This document shows, piece by piece, positions 38,314-44,935 of a DNA stretch of 64,000 nucleotides. Location of the stretch: the NCBI RefSeq assembly GCF_003993795.1, contig NZ_RWKV01000016.1, positions 310,001 to 374,000 of the forward strand, given 5' to 3'. The translations under genes and the position numbers were made by a program. Each line of letters starts with the position of its first letter. The stretch's first letter is position 1. The notes under the pieces were generated by a model. The model worked only from the letters and a program-made list of their open reading frames with translations. It did no database searches and was not told where the DNA came from. This DNA comes from Aquabacter cavernae (GTDB lineage: Bacteria > Pseudomonadota > Alphaproteobacteria > Rhizobiales > Xanthobacteraceae).

Positions 38314-38571
38314 ATGAAATCGATCACGATCTACACCAAGAGTTGGTGCTCCTATTGCCATGCGGCGAAGGAGCTGCTGCGCCGCAAGGGATGGACTTTC
38401 ACCGAAATCGACGTGACGACCGACCCGGCTGGACAGCAGGCCATGAGCACGCGCTCGGGCGGGCGCACCAGCGTGCCCCAGATTTTCTTCGACGATGAGC
38501 ATATCGGGGGTTGTGACGACCTCTACGCCCTGGAGCGGGCGGGCCGGCTGGACGCGCTCGTGGCCGCCTGA
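38314..38571 (+). CDS. grxC: Glutaredoxin 3
   Basis: An 85-residue dithiol glutaredoxin that reduces disulfides with glutathione. Active site C12-S-Y-C15 in KSWCSYCHAAKELL; the cis-proline element is TSVPQIFFDDEHIGGCDDL. The start at 38314 (after GAGGG) gives the canonical length; an earlier in-frame ATG overlaps comF and would add a non-homologous 21-residue leader. Confidence 0.95.
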   Translation: MKSITIYTKSWCSYCHAAKELLRRKGWTFTEIDVTTDPAGQQAMSTRSGGRTSVPQIFFDDEHIGGCDDLYALERAGRLDALVAA

Positions 38572-38662
38572 CCGCCGTCCTGCGGAACCGTAACCGGCTT
38601 GCCTCGCTTGGGCTTTCCGTGAGATGGGCTGAACTCCATCTCCGTCTTGCGAGCGAGATCAG

Positions 38663-39541
38663 ATGAGCACATCCCCCGAAACGCTCCGCGTGGCGCTGGT
38701 CCAGATGCGCAGCGGGCGCGGCGTCGCCGCCAATATCGACAGCGCTGCCGCCCTCATCCGCGAGGCGGCCCAGGCCGGGGCGCGCTACGTCCAGACCCCC
38801 GAGACGACGAACATCATGGAACTGGACCGCGCGGTCCTCTTCGAGACGCTGCGCGAGGAAGGCGAGGACACCGCCCTCGCCGCGTTCCGCGATCTCGCCC
38901 GCGCCCACAAGATCCATCTTCATCTCGGCTCGCTGGCGCTGAAGGTGTCCGAGGCGCGCGCGGTCAATCGCGGCTTCCTCATCGCCCCGGACGGAGAGAT
39001 CGCGGCGCGCTACGACAAGATCCACATGTTCGACGTGGACCTGGGCAATGGCGAGAGCTACCGGGAATCCACCGCCTACAAGCCGGGCGACCGGGCCGTC
39101 ATGGCCAATGTGGACGGCATCCCCGTGGGCCTGTCCATCTGCTACGACCTGCGCTTCCCGGCCCTCTACCGGGCGCTGGCGGAAGGCGGGGCGGGCGTGC
39201 TCACGGTGCCCTCCGCCTTCACCCGCCCCACGGGCGAGGCGCATTGGCATGTGCTGACCCGTGCGCGCGCCATCGAGAACGGCGCCTATGTGCTGGCCGC
39301 CGCGCAGGGCGGAAAGCATGAGAACGGGCGCGAGACCTACGGCCATTCCCTCGTCGTCGATCCCTGGGGCCGGGTGATCGCGGAAGGCGGCGCCGAGCCC
39401 GGCGTGATCCTGGCGGAACTGGACATGAAGGAAGTGGCCGCCGCCCGCCAGCGCATCCCGTCCTTGCGCCATGGGCGGCGGTTCGAGGTGTCGGAAAACG
39501 GCCATGGGGGGCATTTGCATCTGGTGGAGGCCCCCAATTGA
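38663..39541 (+). CDS. Nit1-type carbon-nitrogen hydrolase (deaminated glutathione amidase-like)
   Basis: A 292-residue nitrilase-superfamily amidase. The catalytic triad is intact: E47 in TPETTN, K119 in DKIHMFDVDL and C160 in SICYDLRFPALYR. The KIHMFDVDL stretch and RIPSLRHGRR near the C-terminus are typical of the Nit1/NitFhit branch, whose known substrate is deaminated glutathione, a side product repaired in glutathione metabolism. Its position beside glutaredoxin 3 agrees with that. Its stop overlaps the start of the DUF1178 gene. Confidence 0.92.
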   Translation: MSTSPETLRVALVQMRSGRGVAANIDSAAALIREAAQAGARYVQTPETTNIMELDRAVLFETLREEGEDTALAAFRDLARAHKIHLHLGSLALKVSEARAVNRGFLIAPDGEIAARYDKIHMFDVDLGNGESYRESTAYKPGDRAVMANVDGIPVGLSICYDLRFPALYRALAEGGAGVLTVPSAFTRPTGEAHWHVLTRARAIENGAYVLAAAQGGKHENGRETYGHSLVVDPWGRVIAEGGAEPGVILAELDMKEVAAARQRIPSLRHGRRFEVSENGHGGHLHLVEAPN

Positions 39542-40020
39542 TCCGCTACGCTTTGCACTGCATCCAGGGTCACGATTTCGAGAGCTGGTTCGCCTCCTCA
39601 GAAAGCTATGAGCGCCAGCGCGGCCTCTCTCTGGTCGCCTGCCCCCATTGCGGCTCCACCAGCGTGGACAAGGCCATCATGGCCCCCGCCGTGGCCCGCA
39701 CCGACCGGGGCCGCGCCCAGGCCGCCGAACCGGACGCACCCGCCGCCCCGCCTGCGAACGCCGCGCCCGCGGCGCCCATGGCCATGATGGGTGAGGGCGA
39801 GCAGGATTTCCGTCGCATGCTCAAGGAGCTGCGCGACCACGTCACGCGGACCGCCGATTATGTGGGCGACGACTTCGCTGCGCTTGCCCGCAAGATGCAT
39901 GAGGGCGAGGTGGAGCATCGCTCCATCTATGGCGAGGCGACACCCGACGAGGTCAAGGCGCTACGGGAAGACGAGGTGGAGGTGTTCCCGCTTCCGATCC
40001 TGCCCGACGATCGCAACTGA
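39538..40020 (+). CDS. DUF1178 protein
   Basis: A 160-residue protein of the alphaproteobacterial/betaproteobacterial DUF1178 family. N-terminal zinc-ribbon-like layout: C8 and H11 in HCIQGHDFESWF, then CPHCGSTSVDKAIMAP. The middle is Ala/Pro-rich, and the C-terminal helix ends EVFPLPILPDDRN, a strongly kept family tail. Translation begins at TTG overlapping the amidase stop (TTGA), so the two are translationally coupled. Function is not known. Confidence 0.9.
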   Translation: MIRYALHCIQGHDFESWFASSESYERQRGLSLVACPHCGSTSVDKAIMAPAVARTDRGRAQAAEPDAPAAPPANAAPAAPMAMMGEGEQDFRRMLKELRDHVTRTADYVGDDFAALARKMHEGEVEHRSIYGEATPDEVKALREDEVEVFPLPILPDDRN

Positions 40021-40075
40021 AAGCTGCATGATACCGCCAAAGCCGTTCCCGGCGACCCAGACTCGCGCCTCATTA

Positions 40076-40092
40076 TCTGGAATGAATCCAGA
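40076..40092. terminator. Small hairpin after the DUF1178 gene
   Basis: TCTGGA/TCCAGA arms with a five-base loop, 56 bases past the DUF1178 stop and about 90 bases upstream of the exosortase substrate gene. Could end the upstream operon or serve as an operator for the module. Confidence 0.35.
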
Positions 40093-40109
40093 CTACCCTC
40101 AACTCGGCA

Positions 40110-40138
40110 TTGTGCCCCGCGCGCGCTGCGCGCATATA
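40110..40138 (+). promoter_or_regulatory. Possible promoter of the exosortase module
   Basis: TTGTGC, a 17-base GC-only spacer and CATATA, 46 bases upstream of the ATG. A weak match to a sigma70 promoter, noted because a separate promoter would be needed here if the module is an insertion. Confidence 0.25.
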
Positions 40139-40184
40139 GAAGGAGCATCGGGCATCAATCCGGCGCATGTTGGAGTTTGTCATC

Positions 40185-40436
40185 ATGGGTGCTTTACGCA
40201 GTCTCTTGCTGGCGACCGTCTTGGTCGTGGCGGGTGCGTCCCATGCGGCCATAGCTGATCCCGGTAACGGAAACAGCTATGGGAATGGGAATGGCAACGG
40301 AAACGGAAACGGAAACGGGAAGGGCAATGCCAATGGCCACAACAAGGGGGCGCCGCTCCCGATCATGGGGGCCGGCCTGCCATTCCTTGTCGCTGCCGGC
40401 CTCTATTACGTGATCCGCAACCGTCGCCGTGACTGA
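40185..40436 (+). CDS. Small secreted Gly-Asn-repeat protein with exosortase sorting tail
   Basis: An 83-residue precursor. Residues 1-24 are a Sec signal peptide (LRSLLLATVLVVAGASHAA). Residues 27-55 are almost only Gly and Asn with a few Lys, Ala and His: G-N dipeptides repeated six times from residue 33, ending NANGHNKG. The C-terminal tail has the three-part layout of PEP-CTERM-like sorting signals: APLPIMGAG at 56-64, a hydrophobic helix at 65-77 (LPFLVAAGLYYVI) and the basic end RNRRRD. The mature part after both cuts would be only about 30-35 residues. GGAG is 9 bases upstream of the ATG at 40185. The stop lies inside the exosortase start region. No homologue is recognised. Confidence 0.82.
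   Translation: MGALRSLLLATVLVVAGASHAAIADPGNGNSYGNGNGNGNGNGNGKGNANGHNKGAPLPIMGAGLPFLVAAGLYYVIRNRRRD
40281..40316 (+). repeat. In-frame GGN-AAY hexamer repeat within the substrate gene
   Basis: Six consecutive Gly-Asn codon pairs; the last three are identical GGAAAC units (40299-40316). Slippage by one unit keeps the frame and changes the linker by two residues. Confidence 0.85.
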
Positions 40437-41274
40437 CGCGGTCCGCACCGGCCATCCTGGTGCCGCCGCGCACCTGACGCGGCGCGAAATGATGGCCGGG
40501 CTCATCCTGGTGGGCCTCGCCAACGGCATCGCGGCGCGCGCCGTTACCGCCGTAACGGAAAGCGGCTGGCAGGCGGCCCTCTTCGCCACCTTCGACATCA
40601 GCACAATCGTATGGATCGGCTGTGTCCTGGTCCTGCGCCTCGCATGGCAGGCGCCGGACACGCCTCTGCGCCGGTGGGACGGCCCGGTGGCCGTCCTGTG
40701 TCTCCTGGCCTTCCTCCTGCCCGTCGGGCAGGCGAGCTGGGTGGCGCTGACGCTGCTGGCCCTCCATCTCGGCCTTACCACACCCGCCGACTCCGCGCTG
40801 CGCCGGGCGGGTTTTCTTCTGTTCATGCTCTGCCTGCCCCTGTTCTGGGCGCGCCTGCTTCTCTCCACCTTCAGCGGCGTATTCCTGGATACGGACGCGG
40901 CCATCGTGGCCGCGCTCGCCGGCACCACGGCGATGCAGAACACGGTGCCCTTCGCGGACGGCTCCGGAATCCTCTGGATCGCCCCGGCCTGCTCGTCGGT
41001 GCTCAATCTCGCGCTGACGCTACTGTGCGCGGCACTCTTCGCGGTGGGCAACGCGCTGCCCTGGTCCTGGCGGCTGACGGGATGGACGCTGCTCGCCTGC
41101 ATCGCCGTGTCCGCGGTGAATATCGCGCGCCTCACGGCGCTGGTGCTGTTCCCCGCCCAATATGACCGGCTGCACGGGCCGGAGGGCGGCGCCGCCTTCA
41201 GCCTGCTGATTCTCGCGGTGATGGTGGGCATCCTCGCCTTCGGAACCCGGCATGAACGCGCGCTGGCCGCTTAA
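40429..41274 (+). CDS. Exosortase/archaeosortase-family transpeptidase-like protein
   Basis: A 281-residue multi-pass inner-membrane protein with about seven or eight hydrophobic segments. The exosortase catalytic candidates are present at family-like spacing: C188 in IAPACSSVLNL, R234 in AVNIARLTALVLF and H249 in YDRLHGPEGG. This enzyme class cuts and transfers proteins with PEP-CTERM-like tails. The gene starts at GTG 40429, 8 bases inside the preceding substrate gene, and overlaps the next gene by 23 bases, so the three are translationally linked. I could not assign it to a named Xrt subclass; no polysaccharide gene cluster, the usual neighbour of XrtA, is present. The call rests on motifs and neighbour logic. 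Confidence 0.82.
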   Translation: MTDAVRTGHPGAAAHLTRREMMAGLILVGLANGIAARAVTAVTESGWQAALFATFDISTIVWIGCVLVLRLAWQAPDTPLRRWDGPVAVLCLLAFLLPVGQASWVALTLLALHLGLTTPADSALRRAGFLLFMLCLPLFWARLLLSTFSGVFLDTDAAIVAALAGTTAMQNTVPFADGSGILWIAPACSSVLNLALTLLCAALFAVGNALPWSWRLTGWTLLACIAVSAVNIARLTALVLFPAQYDRLHGPEGGAAFSLLILAVMVGILAFGTRHERALAA

Positions 41275-41770
41275 TTTGGCGCTGGGTATCGTGCTGGTAT
41301 GCGGGGTGGCCCTGAAGCTCGGCATCGGGCACCAGGCGGCTCCCGACGCCCAGCCCGGCACCCCGGCCGCGGTCACCAGCTTCCTGGAACGGCAGGGCCT
41401 CGCCGTCACCGGCATGGAGGCCGACCTCGACCTCACCCTCATCCAGGCCCTTGCCCCCCCGCGCTGCCACATGACGGTGGCGCTCATGGCGCCGCAGGGA
41501 TGGCACGGAGGGGTGCTGGCCAGCCTTGCCGTCCCGGGCACCCCGCCCTTCTTCGTGTTCGACGGGAAGGTCCATGACGCGCAGCCCGCGGCCCGCGCGC
41601 GGGCGCGGCTTTATTGGACGCTGCTGCTGCGCCAGCTCGGCATCCACGCCGCCTTCCACCCGCTCCTGGGCGTCATCGCGGAACCCGCCTGCCGGGCGCG
41701 GGACCTGCCCTGGCAGGACGTGGCGGTCATCGCGCCGCCGGATCAGCCGGGAATGGCGGCGAGGAAATAG
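41252..41770 (+). CDS. Small membrane-anchored exosortase-module partner, unknown
   Basis: A 172-residue protein with one N-terminal hydrophobic segment (LNLALGIVLVCGVALKLGIG) and a remaining region likely outside the membrane, with Cys and His residues in PPRCHMTVALMAPQGWHGG and later ARLYWTLLLRQLGIHAAFHPLLGVIAEPACRARDLPW. It has no motif I recognise. Size and topology resemble EpsI-like companions of other exosortases, but this is an analogy only. The ATG lies within the end of the exosortase gene. The 3' end overlaps the ubiG coding end on the opposite strand by 28 bases. Confidence 0.65.
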   Translation: MNARWPLNLALGIVLVCGVALKLGIGHQAAPDAQPGTPAAVTSFLERQGLAVTGMEADLDLTLIQALAPPRCHMTVALMAPQGWHGGVLASLAVPGTPPFFVFDGKVHDAQPAARARARLYWTLLLRQLGIHAAFHPLLGVIAEPACRARDLPWQDVAVIAPPDQPGMAARK

Positions 41771-42483
41771 TTCACGTCCATGTCCGCCGAGAGCGACCAG
41801 CGCCCGCCCAGCGGATCGAAGGTCATGCCGGCCTTCTCCGTCACCTGAAGCCCGGCAGCGGCGAGCACCGCCTCGAACTCGTCGGGCGTGACGAACTTGT
41901 CCCAGCGATGGGTGCCGCGCGGCAGCCAGCGCAGCACATATTCCGCGCCCACGATGGCGAGGGCGAAGCTCTTGGCCGTGCGGTTCAGCGTGGAGCCCAC
42001 GAACACCCCGCCCGGCGCCACCAGCGCGCCCGCCTGACGGATGAAGAGGCTCACATCGGCCACATGCTCCACCACCTCCAGCGCCAGCACCACGTCGAAC
42101 TGCGCGCCCGCCTCGACCAGTTCCTCGGCCGGGATGGCGCGGTAATCGATGGCAAGGCCGGAGCCTTCCGCGTGGAGACGCGCCACGTCCACATTGCCCG
42201 GGGCGGGATCGATGCCCGTCACCTCGGCGCCCATGCGCGCCAGGGGCTCGCTGAGCAGCCCGCCGCCGCAGCCGATGTCCAGCACCTTGAGCCCCGAGAG
42301 CGGCCGCAGGCCGCGGGCATCGCGCTCGAAATGCCGCACGAGCACATCGCGCAGGAAGGCGAGTCGCACGGGATTGATGGCGTGCAAGGGCGCCATGGGG
42401 CCCTTGGGATCCCACCATTGCTCGCCCAGCGCCTCGAACCGTGCCACCTCGGCGGCATCGATGGTGCTTGTTCCCTCGGTCAT
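41743..42483 (-). CDS. ubiG: Ubiquinone biosynthesis O-methyltransferase UbiG
   Basis: SAM-dependent O-methyltransferase for both O-methylations of ubiquinone synthesis. 246 residues. The SAM-binding motif is KVLDIGCGGGLLSEPLARMG. The preceding substrate-side segment EQWWDPKGPMAPLHAINPVRLAF is diagnostic for UbiG, and EVVEHVADV is motif III. The C-terminus ends DVNYFLAAIPG, typical in this order. It is convergent with the exosortase module. Confidence 0.95.
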   Translation of the reverse strand: MTEGTSTIDAAEVARFEALGEQWWDPKGPMAPLHAINPVRLAFLRDVLVRHFERDARGLRPLSGLKVLDIGCGGGLLSEPLARMGAEVTGIDPAPGNVDVARLHAEGSGLAIDYRAIPAEELVEAGAQFDVVLALEVVEHVADVSLFIRQAGALVAPGGVFVGSTLNRTAKSFALAIVGAEYVLRWLPRGTHRWDKFVTPDEFEAVLAAAGLQVTEKAGMTFDPLGGRWSLSADMDVNYFLAAIPG

Positions 42484-42604
42484 GGACGGCTCCTTCGCCG
42501 GGAATGGTTACGCCCCCCGCCGGGCGCCCGCAAGCGGACCCCGCCGCACACCCTCTGCAGTGCCGCATGGGATTGCTGCGCCGCAGGATTGACCCGCCAT
42601 CGGA

Positions 42605-42615
42605 TTGTCGGACAA
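42605..42615. promoter_or_regulatory. GntR-type operator upstream of the flavin oxidoreductase gene
   Basis: TTGTCGGACAA, a perfect odd palindrome 72 bases ahead of the flavin oxidoreductase start. It is the same core as the two sites in front of the GntR gene. Confidence 0.65.
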
Positions 42616-42687
42616 ACTCTGCCCAAGCTTCGCCGCAGCGCCGGTTCGCCGCCATATGCAGGACGAAGCATCGGGAGGAGTGATCAC

Positions 42688-43614
42688 ATGCCGGTTCCGC
42701 CAGTGCTCGCGCGCGGACTCAAAGCCCCCATCATCGTCTCGCCCATGTTCCTGGCCTCCGGGCCGGACCTTGTGGTGGAGACCTGCCGCTCCGGCCTCAT
42801 CGGCACGTTCCCCGCCCTCAACCAGCGCACCACCGAGGGTTATGAGGCGTGGCTGGACGAGATCGCCGCGCGCCTTGCGGGGCAGGACGCGGCCGCGTTC
42901 GGCGTGAACCTCATCGTCCACCGCACCAATGCACGTCTGGAAGCGGACCTGAAGGCCACGGTGAAGCACAAGGTGCCCCTGGTCATCACCTCGCTCGGCG
43001 CCGTGCAAGAGGTGGTGGACGCGGTCCATTCCTATGGCGGCCTCGTCTTCCACGACGTGATCAGCCGGCGCCATGCGGAAAAGGCGGCGGAAGCGGGCGT
43101 GGACGGCATCATCGCGGTGTGCGCGGGCGCGGGCGGCCATGCGGGCGCGCTCAGCCCGTTCGCCCTGGTGCCGGAAATCCGGGAGGTTTTTTCCGGTCCC
43201 ATCATCCTGTCGGGCGCCATGTCCACCGGCGCCCATGTGGCGGCGGCGCGGCTGATCGGGGCCGACTTCGCCTATCTCGGCACCCGCTTCCTCGCCACGA
43301 AGGAAGCCCTCTGCCAGGCCGAGCACAAGGGCATGATCGTGGGGGCGAACGCCAAGGACATCCTCTACACGCCCGCCATCAGCGGCGTGAACGCCAACTT
43401 CCTCATCCCCAGCATCGTCCGCAACGGCCTCGACCCGGAGAATTTGCCCACCCATGCGCGCCTCGACATGGCCAGCGAAGCCAAGGTGTGGCGCGACGTC
43501 TGGTCGGCGGGCCAGGGGGTCGGCTCCATCCATGACGTGCCGCCCGCCGCCGAATTGTGTGCCCGGCTGATCGGTGAATACAACGCCGCGCGGGCCGCTC
43601 TCGCGGCCGAATGA
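42688..43614 (+). CDS. NAD(P)H-dependent flavin oxidoreductase / nitronate monooxygenase family
   Basis: A 308-residue FMN-binding TIM barrel of the 2-nitropropane dioxygenase (nitronate monooxygenase) superfamily, which also holds enoyl-ACP reductase FabK and 2-enoyl-CoA-type enzymes. Visible motifs: PIIVSPMFLASGPDLV at the N-terminus, FGVNLIVHRTN, AGVDGIIAVCAGAGGHAG for the flavin phosphate and GADFAYLGTRFLAT. A good GGGAGGA site fixes the ATG. Palindromes matching the GntR operator flank the gene, so it probably belongs to the same regulon as the fatty-acid-like pathway downstream. True substrate unknown. Confidence 0.88.
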   Translation: MPVPPVLARGLKAPIIVSPMFLASGPDLVVETCRSGLIGTFPALNQRTTEGYEAWLDEIAARLAGQDAAAFGVNLIVHRTNARLEADLKATVKHKVPLVITSLGAVQEVVDAVHSYGGLVFHDVISRRHAEKAAEAGVDGIIAVCAGAGGHAGALSPFALVPEIREVFSGPIILSGAMSTGAHVAAARLIGADFAYLGTRFLATKEALCQAEHKGMIVGANAKDILYTPAISGVNANFLIPSIVRNGLDPENLPTHARLDMASEAKVWRDVWSAGQGVGSIHDVPPAAELCARLIGEYNAARAALAAE

Positions 43615-43618
43615 GAAG

Positions 43619-43631
43619 TTTGTCCGACAAA
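43619..43631. promoter_or_regulatory. GntR-type operator, site 1 ahead of the regulator
   Basis: TTTGTCCGACAAA, perfect 13-base palindrome, directly after the flavin oxidoreductase stop. Confidence 0.75.
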
Positions 43632-43669
43632 GATTTATGTTTGATACGAATACCTAACTCCAGTGGATT

Positions 43670-43688
43670 GACTTTGTCCGACAAAGTC
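43670..43688. promoter_or_regulatory. GntR-type operator, site 2 ahead of the regulator
   Basis: GACTTTGTCCGACAAAGTC, a perfect 19-base palindrome 28 bases upstream of the regulator start. Centre-to-centre distance to site 1 is 54 bases. Confidence 0.8.
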
Positions 43689-43715
43689 ACCTAGCGTAGC
43701 GGAAACGAGGACGCG

Positions 43716-44498
43716 ATGGTGGAAGCAGGCTCCGGCCGGTTCGAGCGCATCCAGGTGGCCCCCGCCTACCAATTGGTGGCGGAAGCCATCGAGCGCGAGG
43801 TGGTGTCCGGTCGCCTGCTGCCCGGCGAGCCGGTGGGGACCGAGGCCGAGCTGGTGCGCCAGTTCGGCGTCAACCGCTCCACCGTGCGCGAAGGCATCCG
43901 CGCGCTGGAGGAAGGCGGCTTCATCCAGCGCGGGCCCGACAGGCGGCTCTATGCCTGCCTGCCGCGCTACAACCGCCTGTCCTCCCGCATGAGCCGGGCG
44001 CTCATCCTGCACGAGGTCACGTTCCGGGAATTGTTCTCGGTCGCCCTCGCGCTGGAAGTGGCGAGCGCGGAACAGGCGGTCGAGCACATTACGGACGAGA
44101 TGCTGGACCGGCTGGAAGAGAACCAGCGGGAAAGCGAAGACGCCGCCGCGGCGGGGGATGCCGCCCGGCTGTCCGAGGCGGACGGCGCTTTCCACCATCT
44201 GGTGGCGAAGGCATCGGGGAACCGGGTTCTGCTGCTCTCGCGGGAGCCGGCGAGCCTGCTCTTCTTCCCCACCACGGAAATGATCTGCCGCCGCGTGCCC
44301 GAAGGGCCGGGGCGCATGATCACGGCGCACCGCCACGTCATCGACGCGCTGCGCGCGCGTGACCTGGAACAGGCCCGGCTCTGGATGAGCCGGCACCTTT
44401 ACGACTGGCGGCGCGGCTTCGAGCGCGCCGGCCGTGACCTCGACGAGCCGGTGGAGCGCATCTATGCGCGCAGCCTGCCGCCGGGACTATCCGATTAG
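43716..44498 (+). CDS. GntR-family transcriptional regulator (FCD/FadR subfamily)
   Basis: A 260-residue regulator. The winged helix near residues 18-80 has LVRQFGVNRSTVREGIRALEEGGFIQRG. The C-terminal all-helical FCD domain carries the likely metal-binding residues (DGAFHHLV, and H in TAHRHVIDALRARD). Such proteins usually repress catabolic operons until a carboxylic acid or its CoA ester binds. Two perfect TTTGTC-C-GACAAA palindromes lie just upstream, and another in front of the flavin oxidoreductase gene. The transport and beta-oxidation genes downstream are the presumed targets, though no such palindrome was seen directly in front of them. Confidence 0.92.
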   Translation: MVEAGSGRFERIQVAPAYQLVAEAIEREVVSGRLLPGEPVGTEAELVRQFGVNRSTVREGIRALEEGGFIQRGPDRRLYACLPRYNRLSSRMSRALILHEVTFRELFSVALALEVASAEQAVEHITDEMLDRLEENQRESEDAAAAGDAARLSEADGAFHHLVAKASGNRVLLLSREPASLLFFPTTEMICRRVPEGPGRMITAHRHVIDALRARDLEQARLWMSRHLYDWRRGFERAGRDLDEPVERIYARSLPPGLSD

Positions 44499-44604
44499 AG
44501 CATGTCCGGCGAACTCCGGTTCGCCGGACATGCTCTCAGATTTTGCTTTTGCGCATTTTCTTCACGCGAGCCGGAATCCACCCCGCTCGAAAATGCTTTA
44601 ACGC
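44498..44604. repeat. Intergenic repeat family 1, copy C (with 16-base stem)
   Basis: Opens with GAGCATGTCCGGCGAA and its exact complement (44498-44513 and 44520-44535) around a six-base loop, then TTTTGCTTTTGCGC. A tail TTCACGCGAGCCGG ... CCGCTCGAAAATGCTTT is a diverged version of copies A and B. Its first base is the last base of the GntR stop codon. A likely terminator. Confidence 0.75.
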
Positions 44605-44935
44605 CCGCCGGCCCGCAGGGATCGGAGGGAGGAACGCCAAGGACCTGAAAGAGCGCGAAATGCGCCGTCAGGAGGGAGGAAAGAATGAAGGCATCGCCTC
44701 AGAGGGGGCGTGCGCGCCTGCGCATGCGTGATGTTGGAGACCCGGCGCGCGGGATGGCGCCGGCGACGCGCGCCATATGGACCGTGCCATTGCCCCCTCC
44801 CCAGCCCTCCCCCGCAAGCGGGAGAGGGAGCTATGCGTCGTGTGGGCCGGAAAAAGCCCTCTCCCGCGTGCGGGGGAGGGTTGGGAGGGGGCCGAGCGCC
44901 CTGAGCCGTCTCGCCGCTCTGCAGGAGCGCGCCGC
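44605..44935. other. Untranslated leader of the transport operon
   Basis: About 330 bases with no convincing gene. It contains two REP-like palindromes (44805-44828 and 44857-44880) and the ribosome site of the next gene. The operon promoter must lie here or read through from the regulator. Confidence 0.5.
44805..44880. repeat. REP-like palindrome pair, family 2, copy D
   Basis: Two 24-base units in opposite orientation. The first reads CCCTCCCCCGC/GCGGGAGAGGG and the second CCCTCTCCCGC/GCGGGGGAGGG, separated by 28 bases. The same units occur at 48932-49056 and 51903-51926. Confidence 0.85.

Noticed and set aside
40293-40316. Short tandem repeats as a possible CRISPR remnant
   Set aside because: Six-base period, in frame, encoding Gly-Asn within a clear gene; no spacers.
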